Shown piece after piece: positions 42,274 to 50,915 of a stretch of DNA of 64,000 nt (position 1 is the stretch's first letter; every line of letters starts with the position of its first letter). Made by a program: the position numbers and the translations under genes. The notes beneath the pieces are model-generated. The model was not told the DNA's origin. It worked only from the letters and a program-made list of their open reading frames with translations, and searched no databases. Location: contig CAWFNX010000005.1 of assembly GCA_963817335.1 (NCBI GenBank), positions 620,001 to 684,000 of the forward strand, in the 5' to 3' direction. The stretch is from AV40 sp963817335 (lineage in GTDB: Bacteria; Verrucomicrobiota; Verrucomicrobiia; Chthoniobacterales; UBA10450).

Positions 42274-43671
42274 ATGGCTACAAAAACTCTCGCGCATCAA
42301 CTCGCGGAATACGCAAGCTCACTGAATTTCGAAGATCTTTCCAAGGACGTCGTGCACGAAGTGAAACGGCGGGTGATCGATTCGCTCGGGTGCGCGATCG
42401 GCGCCTGGAACGAGGAGCCGTGCACCATCGCGCGCACGGTGGCTTCGGATTTTTCGGCGAAACACGGATCGACAATCATTGGAACAACTCACCAAGCGCC
42501 GCCCGACTGGGGAGCGTTCGCCAACGGTTGCTGCATTCGCTATTTCGATTACAACGACACTTACCTCTCGAAGGAACCGGCTCATCCGAGCGATAATCTG
42601 GCCGCGGTTTTCGCTGTTGCGGAAAGTGTCGGCGCGACCGGAAAGGAAGCGATCACTGCTGCGGCGATCGCTTACGAAGTGCAATGCCGGTTTTGTGACG
42701 CGGCAAGCATTCGGGCGCGGGGATGGGACCACCCGACTTACGGCGCATTTTCGACTGCGCTGGCGGCGGCGAAACTGATGAAGCTCGATCCCGAGAAAAC
42801 GCGCCACGCTATCAATATTGCCGGCGTGAATTGTGCCGCCTTCCGGCAAGCGCGAGTGGGGGAACTTTCCCATTGGAAAGGTGTTGCGTTCGCGAATGCG
42901 GCGCGGTGCGGAGTTTACGCCGCGCTGCTTGCGCGTGCGGGCATGACCGGCCCGGCGCCGATTTTCGAAGGCCAAATGGGGTTCGAAAAGGAACTCGGCG
43001 TGTCGTTAGGCGATGTCGCGTCGGTATTCGATAAGACAAAGGAAGCGATGCCCGGAAAAGGGCCAGCCTCGATGATTTTGAAGACCAGCATCAAATATTG
43101 GCCGGCCGAATATCACAGCCAGAGCGCGATCGAAGCGGCGTTATTTCTGCGCAAGAACATTGGCGATGCCACCAACGTCAAATCGGTGAGGATCGAAAGT
43201 CACGATGCATCGGTCGACATCATTGGGAGCGAACCCGAGAAATGGAAACCGGAAACGCGCGAGACCGCGGACCACAGTTTGCCCTACATCACGAGCATCG
43301 CATTGATCGATGGCGAAGTGACGGACAAGCAGTTTCAACCGGCGCGTTTCATGGATTCCAAGATTTGGAAGTTTCTCGAAAACGTGACGGTGCAGCGCAA
43401 TGCCGAACTGAGCGCGATTTACGCACAGGCGGTGGCGAATATTGTGCACGTGACCTTGCAGGACGGCCGCGAGCTGACCAAGCGTGTGGATTATCCGTTG
43501 GGTAATGCTTTGAACCCGGTGAGCGACACGCAACTGGAAGGCAAATTCAACGCGCTGGTGGTGCCGGCGTTGGGCGAAACCCGCGCCAGGAAGATTGTCG
43601 ATCTCGCGTGGAAGCTCGACGAATCGAAAACCGTCGATCCACTGATGCAAGCATGCGTCATGGCCGAGTAA
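42274..43671 (+). CDS. MmgE/PrpD family 2-methylcitrate dehydratase (copy 2)
   Basis: A 465-residue iron-sulphur-free dehydratase-like protein: HQLAEYASSLNFEDL, RVIDSLGCAIGAWNE, RYFDYNDTYLSKEPAHPSDNL, GWDHPTYGAFSTALAAAKLM, IKYWPAEYHSQSAIEAAL, DHSLPYITSIALIDG. PrpD dehydrates 2-methylcitrate in propionate catabolism. prpB follows four bases after its stop and prpC a little further, so this is the working PrpD of the cluster. I start at the ATG at 42274; a TTG 15 bases earlier is possible. The paralogue at 18272 shares the same motifs but differs in sequence. Confidence 0.92.
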   Translation: MATKTLAHQLAEYASSLNFEDLSKDVVHEVKRRVIDSLGCAIGAWNEEPCTIARTVASDFSAKHGSTIIGTTHQAPPDWGAFANGCCIRYFDYNDTYLSKEPAHPSDNLAAVFAVAESVGATGKEAITAAAIAYEVQCRFCDAASIRARGWDHPTYGAFSTALAAAKLMKLDPEKTRHAINIAGVNCAAFRQARVGELSHWKGVAFANAARCGVYAALLARAGMTGPAPIFEGQMGFEKELGVSLGDVASVFDKTKEAMPGKGPASMILKTSIKYWPAEYHSQSAIEAALFLRKNIGDATNVKSVRIESHDASVDIIGSEPEKWKPETRETADHSLPYITSIALIDGEVTDKQFQPARFMDSKIWKFLENVTVQRNAELSAIYAQAVANIVHVTLQDGRELTKRVDYPLGNALNPVSDTQLEGKFNALVVPALGETRARKIVDLAWKLDESKTVDPLMQACVMAE

Positions 43672-43675
43672 GAGG

Positions 43676-44542
43676 ATGAGCACGAGCAAGAGTAAGAGGC
43701 TGCGCGAATTAATCGCGCAGGGCGCGGTGATGATGCCGGGCGTGCCGAACGCGTCAATGGCGCGACAAGTTGAACAAGCTGGGTTTGACGCGGTTTACAT
43801 CAGCGGTGCCGGAATGGCCAACTCGACCGCGGGCGTGCCCGACATTGGATTGTTGTGGAGGGACGAGGTCGTCCGTCTGGCGAGTTACGCCGCGCATGCG
43901 GTGCGAATTCCTGCCATTGTCGATGCCGACACTGGTTTCGGAGAAGGCGACGCGGTTACCCGAACGATTGGTGAGCTTGAGAAAGGCGGCCTTGCGGGCT
44001 GCCACATCGAGGATCAGGAATTCCCGAAACGCTGCGGACATCTCGCCGGGAAGACGATTGTCGATGCTCGAACGATGGTTGCGCGAATCAAAGCGGCAGT
44101 CGCCGGCCGCAAGGACAAGGATTTTCTGATCATTGCCCGAACGGACGCGCGGGCGGTGGAAGGTTTCGACGGTGCAATTGAGCGAGCAGGCGAATACCTT
44201 CAAGCGGGGGCGGACGCAATTTTTCCGGAAGCGCTTCAAACCGCCGACGAGTTCCGTGATTTCGCCAAAGAGATCGATATGCCGCTGATGGCGAACATGA
44301 CTGAGTTCGGCAAGAGCCCTCTCCTGACGTTTCAGCAGCTTGCGGATTTCGGCTACAGGATGGTGATTTTTCCGCAAAGCGCGTTTCGAGTTACGATGAA
44401 AACGACCGAGAAGTTTTTCGCGGCTTTAAAGAAGACCGGTGTCCAAACCGATTGGCTCGACCAGATGCAGACGCGGCAGGAACTTTACGATCTGCTCGAC
44501 TACGATCCCGCAGCCGAAGATTGGAAAGGTTTTCGCGACTGA
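43676..44542 (+). CDS. prpB: 2-methylisocitrate lyase
   Basis: A 288-residue TIM-barrel lyase of the isocitrate lyase/PEP mutase superfamily, splitting 2-methylisocitrate to pyruvate and succinate. The catalytic Cys120 is in FPKRCGHLAGK, the motif that separates PrpB from isocitrate lyase (KKCGH). Other metal/substrate segments are DADTGFGEG at 83-91 and HIEDQEFP. An AGAGG sequence precedes the ATG at 43676. The first eight codons (MSTSKSKR) fall in a run of AGCAAGAGTAAGAG words like the repeat at 62296-62377. Confidence 0.93.
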   Translation: MSTSKSKRLRELIAQGAVMMPGVPNASMARQVEQAGFDAVYISGAGMANSTAGVPDIGLLWRDEVVRLASYAAHAVRIPAIVDADTGFGEGDAVTRTIGELEKGGLAGCHIEDQEFPKRCGHLAGKTIVDARTMVARIKAAVAGRKDKDFLIIARTDARAVEGFDGAIERAGEYLQAGADAIFPEALQTADEFRDFAKEIDMPLMANMTEFGKSPLLTFQQLADFGYRMVIFPQSAFRVTMKTTEKFFAALKKTGVQTDWLDQMQTRQELYDLLDYDPAAEDWKGFRD

Positions 44543-44585
44543 GCATTTGTCGAATCGCGTATCATTGTTAACGTGAGCCAAAGAA

Positions 44586-45722
44586 ATGACCACTGAAGCA
44601 AAACCAGACTACAGCCCGGGCCTGGCCGGCGTAATTGCCGGTGAAACCGCGATCTGCTGGGTCGATCCCAACGCGGGTCTGATGTATCGCGGCTACGACA
44701 TTCACGAAATGGGTGACAAAGCGACTTTCGAGGAAGTCGCCTACCTCCTTTTGAACGGCGAACTGCCTAACGCCAAACAGCTCAACGAATTCAAGCAGCA
44801 GATCGCGTCCGAGCGCGGTTTGCCGAAGCAAGTCGACGAGATGATGCGCCTTATCCCCAAGAATGCCCATCCGATGGACGTGCTGCGGACCGGAGTGTCG
44901 ATGCTTGGTCCGTTCGACAAAGACCTGAACGACCACTCCCATGACGCGAATATTCGCAAGTCGATCCGATTGATCGCGAAAGTAATGACGTTGATCACTG
45001 ACGGGTTTCGAATCGCCCAGGGCGAGAAACCGTTGCCAGAAAAACCAGAGTTGAGCCACGCCGCCAACTTCTTTTATAAACTGGAAGGCAAGGTTCCAGA
45101 GGATTGGAAAACGCGGATGATGGACACGATTTTCAATCTTTACGCCGATCACGAATTCAACGCATCGACGTTTGCCGCTCGGGTGACGGCTTCAACCCTG
45201 TCAGATATTTATGCCGCGGTGACATCGGCGTGCGGCACCTTAAAAGGTCCCTTGCACGGGGGAGCGAACGAGGAATCGATGAAGATGCTCGAGGACATCA
45301 AAACGCCTGACCGGGCCGAAGATTGGCTCAAGAAGCAGCTCGCGGCCAAAGCGAAGATCATGGGGTTCGGCCATCGCGTTTACAAAAAAGGCGATTCCCG
45401 TGTTCCGGTTATGCGCGAGATCGCGCGCGACCTCGGCAAACGCACCGGCAAGGAAAACTGGGTCGCGATTTGTGAAAAGCTGGAGGGAGTGATGGACAAG
45501 GAGAAGGGCCTCTGCGCGAATGTCGATCTTTACGCTGCGCCGGTGTTTTCAATGCTCGGGTTCAAACCCGAATTGAACACGCCGCTATTTGCCGCTTCGC
45601 GCGTTGCCGGTTGGTGCGCGCACGTCGTCGAACAGCATGATCACAACCGGTTGATCCGTCCCCGGTCGCTCTACGTTGGACCAAAGCTCCGGAAATATCC
45701 CGGTCTTGCGGAACGCAAATAA
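44586..45722 (+). CDS. prpC: 2-methylcitrate synthase/citrate synthase
   Basis: A 378-residue type II-like short citrate synthase. Catalytic residues are in LHGGANEESMKML (His), GFGHRVYKKGDSRVPVM (His) and CANVDLYAAPVFSMLGF (Asp). The substrate is oxaloacetate with propionyl-CoA (methylcitrate synthase) or acetyl-CoA; the position after prpD-like and prpB makes the propionate role most likely. Forty-three bases separate it from prpB. No AcnD/PrpF genes are nearby, as expected where PrpD does the dehydration. Confidence 0.92.
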   Translation: MTTEAKPDYSPGLAGVIAGETAICWVDPNAGLMYRGYDIHEMGDKATFEEVAYLLLNGELPNAKQLNEFKQQIASERGLPKQVDEMMRLIPKNAHPMDVLRTGVSMLGPFDKDLNDHSHDANIRKSIRLIAKVMTLITDGFRIAQGEKPLPEKPELSHAANFFYKLEGKVPEDWKTRMMDTIFNLYADHEFNASTFAARVTASTLSDIYAAVTSACGTLKGPLHGGANEESMKMLEDIKTPDRAEDWLKKQLAAKAKIMGFGHRVYKKGDSRVPVMREIARDLGKRTGKENWVAICEKLEGVMDKEKGLCANVDLYAAPVFSMLGFKPELNTPLFAASRVAGWCAHVVEQHDHNRLIRPRSLYVGPKLRKYPGLAERK

Positions 45723-45724
45723 CT

Positions 45725-45783
45725 TGTAGCGGCGGTCTATGACCGCCGCATTATTCGTCCGACGCTCATAGAGCGCCGCTACA
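45725..45783. repeat. TGTAGCGGCGG...GCCGCTACA element
   Basis: GGCGGTC-TAT-GACCGCC and GACGCTC-ATA-GAGCGCC stems lie between TGTAGC and GCTACA ends. It occupies the whole gap from prpC and its last base touches the ATG of the thioesterase gene, so it likely influences that gene's translation. Confidence 0.9.
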
Positions 45784-46245
45784 ATGGAGAAATCACTTCA
45801 GGAACAATACGCTCCCCACAACTCATGCTTTGGTTGTGGACCGGCTAATCCCGAAGGATTACACATCCGCAGTTTCGCGAAAAATGGCGAGGTCGTCGCG
45901 GAATGGAAACCGCAGCCAAAATATGAAGCGTTTCCCGGCGTATTGAATGGGGGAATCATCGGAGCGTTGCTTGATTGTCACTGTAACTGGACCGCGGCTT
46001 ATCACTTGATGAAAAAAGCCGGGGCCAGTAGCCCGCCCTGCACAGTCACCGCCGAGTACTCCATTAAGCTGGTTCGGCCGACGCCGACCAACCGATCGAT
46101 TTCGCTTTCCGCTCACGTAGTCGATATGACTAGCGACCGCGCGACGGTTGAAGGAACATTAAGCGGTGGGGGAAAAATTTGCGCGACCTGTCGCGGCGTT
46201 TTCGTTGCGGTCAAAGAAGGACACCCAGCTTTTCATCGCTGGTAA
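45784..46245 (+). CDS. PaaI-type hotdog thioesterase
   Basis: A 153-residue single hotdog domain with the family motif SCFGCGPANPEGLHI at 14-28 and the helix GVLNGGIIGALLDCHCNWTA. Members hydrolyse acyl-CoA, often in catabolic or detoxifying settings; the substrate is unknown. A repeat element ends immediately before its start. The beta-lactamase gene begins 6-12 bp after its stop, so the two may share a transcript. Confidence 0.82.
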   Translation: MEKSLQEQYAPHNSCFGCGPANPEGLHIRSFAKNGEVVAEWKPQPKYEAFPGVLNGGIIGALLDCHCNWTAAYHLMKKAGASSPPCTVTAEYSIKLVRPTPTNRSISLSAHVVDMTSDRATVEGTLSGGGKICATCRGVFVAVKEGHPAFHRW

Positions 46246-46251
46246 CAGCGT

Positions 46252-47199
46252 TTGCTCGTGCGTTTAAGCTGTTCGCTCCTCGTTCTCCTCTGGAGCATCT
46301 TTGCGAACGCACTCGGATCGTCCGCCGTCGATCCAATTGAACAGATCGAACGCGAGAGCGGCAGTCGGATTGGAGTGGTCGCGATTGACAGCGAGACCGG
46401 CCGCCGAATCGAACATCGGCCGAATGAGCGGTTTCTTATGTGCAGTACTTTCAAGCTGCTGGCAGCCGCTGCGGTGTTGCAGCGCGTCGATCGCCGGGAG
46501 GAGAATCTGGACCGCTTTGTTCGTTATACCCAGGCAGACGTTCTTGATTACGCGCCAGTGACAAAACAGCACGTGGCCGAAGGCGGAATGAAACTTGGCG
46601 CGTTGTGCGAAGCTGCAATCGAACAAAGCGATAACACGGCGGGCAATCTTCTGTTGCAGGCAATCGGCGGTCCCGCCGGCCTCACCAAATTTGCGCGTTC
46701 TCTCGGTGACAACGCAACCCGCCTCGATCGGATAGAGCCGGAGTTGAATGTTTCGAAAGATGGCGACGATCGAGATACCACGTCGCCAGCAGCGATGAGT
46801 AATGATCTTGTTCGCCTGATAACCGGTGACGTCCTGTCAGAAAAATCGCGCGACTTCTTGCAAAACTGGCTGTTGAAAAATGAAACCGGCCCAACCTTGG
46901 TCCGGGCCGGTGTCCCCAAAGGTTGGCGCGTGGGCGATAAGACCGGCCGGAGCGGACAGGGTGCGACGAATGATGTGGCGGTTCTTTATCCTCCAAACGG
47001 TGTGCGAATATTCATCGCGATCTACGCGATGGCGCCGTCTCTTTCAGACGAAAAGAGATCCGAGCTTATCGCAAACGTGGCCCGCGAAGTTGTGAACATC
47101 CTGCGGCCAACGGGAAAAATTAAAGCTGGGGCGACAGCAATCCGGCCGCGTAATCGAACGGATTGCCCAAATGAAATCCTCCCACTTCATTCGCAGTGA
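46252..47199 (+). CDS. bla: Class A beta-lactamase
   Basis: About 315 residues with a signal peptide (LSCSLLVLLWSIFANALG). All class A motifs are present: SxxK as CSTFK (Ser65, Lys68), SDN at 126-128, EPELN at 162-166 with the general-base Glu, and KTG at 230-232. It hydrolyses beta-lactams in the periplasm. Start codons are weak: TTG at 46252 or GTG at 46258. The last 28 residues after NILRP are not normal for the family and lie opposite the end of the phospholipase gene (80-bp antisense overlap). No IS or integron parts are nearby, so it looks intrinsic. Confidence 0.9.
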   Translation: MLVRLSCSLLVLLWSIFANALGSSAVDPIEQIERESGSRIGVVAIDSETGRRIEHRPNERFLMCSTFKLLAAAAVLQRVDRREENLDRFVRYTQADVLDYAPVTKQHVAEGGMKLGALCEAAIEQSDNTAGNLLLQAIGGPAGLTKFARSLGDNATRLDRIEPELNVSKDGDDRDTTSPAAMSNDLVRLITGDVLSEKSRDFLQNWLLKNETGPTLVRAGVPKGWRVGDKTGRSGQGATNDVAVLYPPNGVRIFIAIYAMAPSLSDEKRSELIANVAREVVNILRPTGKIKAGATAIRPRNRTDCPNEILPLHSQ

Positions 47200-48367
47200 C
47201 TTCGTGTGAGCGACGTTTGTCGAGATCGAACAAATGAGCTTGCTGCGCGGCAAAATCTGAACTCAAGACGTCGAGGTTTGCTTCGTCGTTTAAGCGAATC
47301 GACCGATTATCGAAATTACCCGAGCCCACTGAAATAAACTTGTCGTCGACGATCATGAGCTTGGCATGAAGCATCGTCGGTTGATATTCGTAGATCTTGA
47401 TTCCAGCATTCAGCAATTCGGACCAATGTCGCCGCGACGCTGAGCGAACGAGCTTCTGGTCAATTTTCTTTCCCGGAACAATGATCTCCACCCGTGCGCC
47501 GCGTTTCGCGGCCTCAACCAGTTCTTTGCGCACCAAATCGTCCGGAAGGAAGTAGGCGTTCTCAATTCGCAGACTCTTCTTCGCCGACGCGATCGCCAGC
47601 AGATACATCAGGTCGAGATTTTCGTAATGCGCGCCGCTCCGGATGGCCTGCGCCTGGAGCGAGCCGCTGTCTTCCAGGGGCGGGAAATACTTTGCGCCGT
47701 GCAATACGTCGCCGCGGGTCTTGATCCAATTGCTTACGAAACTTCCCTGAAGCTGCGCCACCACCGGACCGGTCACCTTGTAATGATTGTCCCGCCAATG
47801 TTTCGGTGAATCGGCGTTGCCGGCCCAAAGATCGGCTATCCCTGCGCCACCGATGAAAGCGACCGTCCCATCAACGATCAGCAATTTGCGATGACTACGG
47901 TTGTTGTATCGTCGCGGATCGGGCCAGAGAACACTGTGATATTTTACAATTTTCGCGCCCGCATCCTGCAATTGCTTCTTGTTCTCGATGCCCATTTTTT
48001 GTGTTCCCTGGGCATCCAAAATCAAATTTACTTCGACGCCGGCTCGCGCCCGCTCACTTAAGGCGGCAGTAAATTGTTTGGCGATGTCGCCATCCCAGAA
48101 AATGTAGGTCTCCAAATTGATGGAACGTTTGGCGGAACGGATCGCGCTCAGCATTGCCGGAAATATCTCGTCGCCATTCACCAGCGTGCTGATGCTGTTG
48201 CCGCCGACGAAGTCCGGGCCGAGCAGCGAACCAGCCGCCTGTTTAAATTCCGGCGATCGCGCGGAATAGAGTGAAGTGACTTCCTGGCGCGGTTGTTTGC
48301 CGAGCTTCATCGCACAGCTGGAGAAAAGGAGCGCGAGGACACAGGGCAGTATTGAGCGAAGTAACAT
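47120..48367 (-). CDS. Phospholipase D/cardiolipin synthase-like lipoprotein
   Basis: A 415-residue PLD-superfamily protein with a lipobox (LLFSSC, Cys18) at the end of a signal sequence, so likely membrane-anchored. Two HKD motifs are visible, SHRKLLIVDG and LHAKLMIVDD, each with the following GG or GSGNFDNRS stretch. Such proteins make cardiolipin from phosphatidylglycerol or hydrolyse phosphodiesters. The shape (YIFWDGDIAKQFTAALSERA, then NLILDAQGTQKMG) fits the Cls/YbhO group. Its 3' end overlaps the convergent beta-lactamase gene. Confidence 0.9.
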   Translation of the reverse strand: MLLRSILPCVLALLFSSCAMKLGKQPRQEVTSLYSARSPEFKQAAGSLLGPDFVGGNSISTLVNGDEIFPAMLSAIRSAKRSINLETYIFWDGDIAKQFTAALSERARAGVEVNLILDAQGTQKMGIENKKQLQDAGAKIVKYHSVLWPDPRRYNNRSHRKLLIVDGTVAFIGGAGIADLWAGNADSPKHWRDNHYKVTGPVVAQLQGSFVSNWIKTRGDVLHGAKYFPPLEDSGSLQAQAIRSGAHYENLDLMYLLAIASAKKSLRIENAYFLPDDLVRKELVEAAKRGARVEIIVPGKKIDQKLVRSASRRHWSELLNAGIKIYEYQPTMLHAKLMIVDDKFISVGSGNFDNRSIRLNDEANLDVLSSDFAAQQAHLFDLDKRRSHEVTANEVGGFHLGNPFDYAAGLLSPQL

Positions 48368-48431
48368 CTAACTAATGATCGTAACTGGCGAATTGGACGG
48401 CTGTTAGCGCGGTCGCATGCGAACGATCTCC

Positions 48432-48800
48432 TCAATGCCCCGCTTCAGATCGGTGCGCGTTGAGCGCGGCAGTTAACCATGAATCGAGCTGCGTTTCTTT
48501 GCCGTCCGCTGTGCGGACCAAGTACGGCTGACCTGTCAGCAAACTTTTGCTGGCCGAAAGACGAATAAAATCTTCCGGCGTTTTGATCTCATTCTTAAAA
48601 TGTTCGTATTTAGCTTTGATGTGATTGACCGCTTCCTGCGGAGTGTGGGGCTGTCCGTTGCGAACGAAAGTGACATTCGATTTCGCGACGTAATCGAGGA
48701 GATAATTGATTGAGTTCTCCAACGATTCTTGCGCCGAAATCCGTTCGGCGGTCGCGCCTAGTAAAACTAGGGCAATGAAAAGGCCAACGAGGTTCCTCAC
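48432..48800 (-). CDS. DUF5329-like secreted protein
   Basis: A 122-residue exported protein: signal peptide MRNLVGLFIALVLLGATAER with cleavage near ISAQ, then SINYLLDYVAKSNVTFVRNG, AVNHIKAKYEHFKNEIKT, EDFIRLSASKSLLTGQPYLV. This pattern fits the DUF5329 family, whose function is unknown. It runs upstream of the phospholipase gene on the same strand with 64 bp between. The ATG at 48800 lies next to the tRNA-Arg gene. Confidence 0.7.
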   Translation of the reverse strand: MRNLVGLFIALVLLGATAERISAQESLENSINYLLDYVAKSNVTFVRNGQPHTPQEAVNHIKAKYEHFKNEIKTPEDFIRLSASKSLLTGQPYLVRTADGKETQLDSWLTAALNAHRSEAGH

Positions 48801-48854
48801 ATATACGGTTCGATTGTGAGCATCGCTGCGCGTGGATCTTCCACCGAGAAAGCA

Positions 48855-48928
48855 CGCGCCCGGGGTGACTCGAACACCCGACCTACGGATTAGAAATCCG
48901 TTGCTCTATCCGGCTGAGCTACGGGCGC
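48855..48928 (-). tRNA. tRNA-Arg (anticodon UCU)
   Basis: A 74-nt cloverleaf: acceptor GCGCCCG pairs with CGGGCGC, D-arm GCTCAGCCGGATAGAGC, anticodon stem ACGGA/TCCGT with loop TTTCTAA (anticodon TCT), and T-arm GGGTG-TTCGAGT-CACCC. It reads AGA arginine codons. CCA is not encoded. I looked for an integrase or repeated 3' end marking an island next to it and found none. Confidence 0.96.
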
Positions 48929-49090
48929 AAAACGCGGGGAACATTACCCGAGTTAATCGCAAATGAAAGCCGACGGGTGGCAGGTTTACTCAATGGAAGT
49001 TGTCAGTGCAGATTTCGCCCGGCATCGCACTCGCGGTAGTTGTCGCGGTTGCAAAGTTGCATCCCGCAAAACAAACGCGAACGGTTCGTG

Positions 49091-49435
49091 ATGAACGCCC
49101 TGATGGTCATTGCTCCTTACAAATATCAAGGCGCATGGGTGTTTGATGATCCCGCGGTTGGCTTGTTTCGTGAGCCGTTCATCGCCGGCATCGATACCAT
49201 GATCGATAAAGCGGTCGCGAAGATCCCGAATGCCGGCAATGGATTTCGCGCGATCTTCAGCGCACAGACGTTTCCCGGTTCGGATTTCAAACTGGAATGG
49301 CGGCGGGAAGAGTCCGGCGGAAACTGGTATTATAATGACGAGTTTAAGCTGGAAGGCTGGCTTTGTCCGGCGCTTCTAAAATATTTCGCCAGCGCTCCGC
49401 GAGAGATTTACGTCAAAGTCGAGCCGAAGGATTGA
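49091..49435 (+). CDS. Small conserved-looking cytosolic protein (DUF6717-like)
   Basis: A 114-residue protein beginning MNALMVIAPYKYQGAWVFDD, with GLFREPFIAGIDTMIDKAV and LEWRREESGGNWYYNDEFKL. The layout matches a small DUF family of unknown function whose members start with a similar PYK..G.WVFDD phrase; I am not certain of the exact DUF number. The ATG at 49091 fits better than a TTG at 49040. It is flanked by tRNA-Arg and an AT-hook-like small gene and has no clear operon partner. Confidence 0.65.
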   Translation: MNALMVIAPYKYQGAWVFDDPAVGLFREPFIAGIDTMIDKAVAKIPNAGNGFRAIFSAQTFPGSDFKLEWRREESGGNWYYNDEFKLEGWLCPALLKYFASAPREIYVKVEPKD

Positions 49436-49486
49436 ACGCAACAAGCGTTTCGCCTCAGCCCAATCGGGTGCAGCGTGACGCTGCTA

Positions 49487-49735
49487 TTACTGATCGTGGA
49501 TGCGATGTTTCAGTTCCCAAACTTTGAGCGCGGCCAATAGCAACGCCTTGGTACGGGTGAGGGTCCCGGCGGCGGCCATGGTTGTGTCGTAGGTTTGGGC
49601 CGCAGTCTTGCCACTGCGTGGGCGACCGCGTTTCTTGTGCGCCTTCGTCTTTTTGACCCGACGGGCGGAAGATTCGCTGACTGTCAGATGTGCGCTGCTG
49701 TTCATATAATCCCTATAATTTCCCAAATTCACCAT
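49487..49735 (-). CDS. Small basic protein with AT-hook-like motif
   Basis: An 82-residue protein with a lysine/arginine-rich centre containing KKRGRPRSGK, which fits the AT-hook core (GRP flanked by basic residues), and a helical C-terminus (RTKALLLAALKVWELKHRIH). It could bind AT-rich DNA. ATG at 49735 used; a GTG at 49759 is possible. Short and unassigned, so it may be spurious. Confidence 0.4.
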   Translation of the reverse strand: MVNLGNYRDYMNSSAHLTVSESSARRVKKTKAHKKRGRPRSGKTAAQTYDTTMAAAGTLTRTKALLLAALKVWELKHRIHDQ

Positions 49736-49893
49736 ACTCTCGAGCAGCTTCCTTGCCACTCACTTTAAAGCGTCCCCGCTTCCCTCACAAAACTTCCTTG
49801 GTAACATTCTGGTAACGTGTTCCCACCACCCCCGCAGCTGGTCGAAAACCGCTTGTGCCCGCCTCGGTTCTCCGCCAGTTTCAACCCCTAGCC

Positions 49894-50904
49894 ATGGCTG
49901 ATCGGAAATTCGGTTGTCTCAGCATTTTTTTGTTCGTCGCCCTCTGCGCCAGCGTGTTCGTCAATTTCATGCTCGTGCTGGTCGCCTTGCGCGGCTTTAC
50001 CACCGGCGTCCGAGTCGAAGAGCCGATACCGCGATTTCGCGAGGTCGTGGTCCAGCGCGGGGCCCGCTTGGTTTCCGATCGCATCGCGCTCATCACCATG
50101 CGCGGGATAATCAGCGGCTCGATTCCCGGAAATGTCAGCGAATCGATGGTCGAAGATTTGCGTCTGGCGCTGGAACAGGCGCGTGAAGACAGCCACGTAA
50201 AGGCGATCGTGCTGGAAATCGATTCGCCCGGCGGCGAAGTCACAGCTGCCGACCAGATTTACAGCGCGGTGACAAAAGCGCGCGCGCGCAAACCAGTGGT
50301 CATTTACATGGATTCCCTTGCTGCTTCCGGCGGCTATTACGTTGCCTGCGGCGGAAAATATTTGATGGCCAACGAAACGACCATCACTGGCAGTATCGGT
50401 GTCATCATCCAGACCCTGAATTACGAACAGCTTTTCAATAAGATTGGTCTCGCCTCGGTCGTTTTCAAAAGCGGCAAATTTAAAGACATTTTGAACGGCG
50501 CTCGTCCGATGACCCCGGAAGAACGCGACCTGATCCAGAGTTTTGTGATGCAAACCTACGACAAGTTTCTTGGCATCGTGGCGAAGGAACGAAATCTACC
50601 GGCCGACATGCTGCGGACCACCATCGCCGACGGTCGGATTCTTTCCGGAAAGGACGCTCTCAACAGCAAATTGATCGATGGGCTTGGGCAAATCGAGGAC
50701 GCCTACGCGAAAGCGAAACAACTTGGCAACGCGCCGGAAGCGACGGTGGTGAAGTACGGCCCGCCGTTCAGCCTGTCTCGAATTTTCCGCGCATTTGGCG
50801 AGTTTGGGGGCGAGTCCAAGATCGAGCTACAGCTTCCGAAACAACTCGTGCCGCAACTCGAAAGCGGCCGCGCCTATTTTCTGCCGAGCTTTTACGCTCC
50901 GTAG
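49894..50904 (+). CDS. sppA: Signal peptide peptidase SppA, short form
   Basis: A 336-residue membrane-anchored serine protease. The N-terminal anchor is LSIFLFVALCASVFVNFMLV; the S49 domain has EIDSPGGEVTAADQIYSAV, the nucleophile region MDSLAASGGYYVACGG (Ser) and the catalytic-lysine region FKSGKFKDILNGARPMTPEE. It degrades leftover signal peptides in the membrane. The ATG at 49894 gives the normal MADRK...anchor start. The CPBP protease gene follows 11 bp later, then thiL, suggesting one transcript. Confidence 0.92.
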   Translation: MADRKFGCLSIFLFVALCASVFVNFMLVLVALRGFTTGVRVEEPIPRFREVVVQRGARLVSDRIALITMRGIISGSIPGNVSESMVEDLRLALEQAREDSHVKAIVLEIDSPGGEVTAADQIYSAVTKARARKPVVIYMDSLAASGGYYVACGGKYLMANETTITGSIGVIIQTLNYEQLFNKIGLASVVFKSGKFKDILNGARPMTPEERDLIQSFVMQTYDKFLGIVAKERNLPADMLRTTIADGRILSGKDALNSKLIDGLGQIEDAYAKAKQLGNAPEATVVKYGPPFSLSRIFRAFGEFGGESKIELQLPKQLVPQLESGRAYFLPSFYAP

Positions 50905-50915
50905 TTCGCGAACGA

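Noticed and set aside
46252..47199. Carbapenemase-type class A enzyme because of Cys before the active Ser (CSTFK)
   Set aside because: The partner cysteine expected after KTG is absent (KTGRSGQGATND), and Cys at that position also occurs in non-carbapenemases.
48855..48928. tRNA-Arg as attachment site of an integrated element
   Set aside because: No integrase, no duplicated 3' end of the tRNA and ordinary chromosomal genes on both sides.
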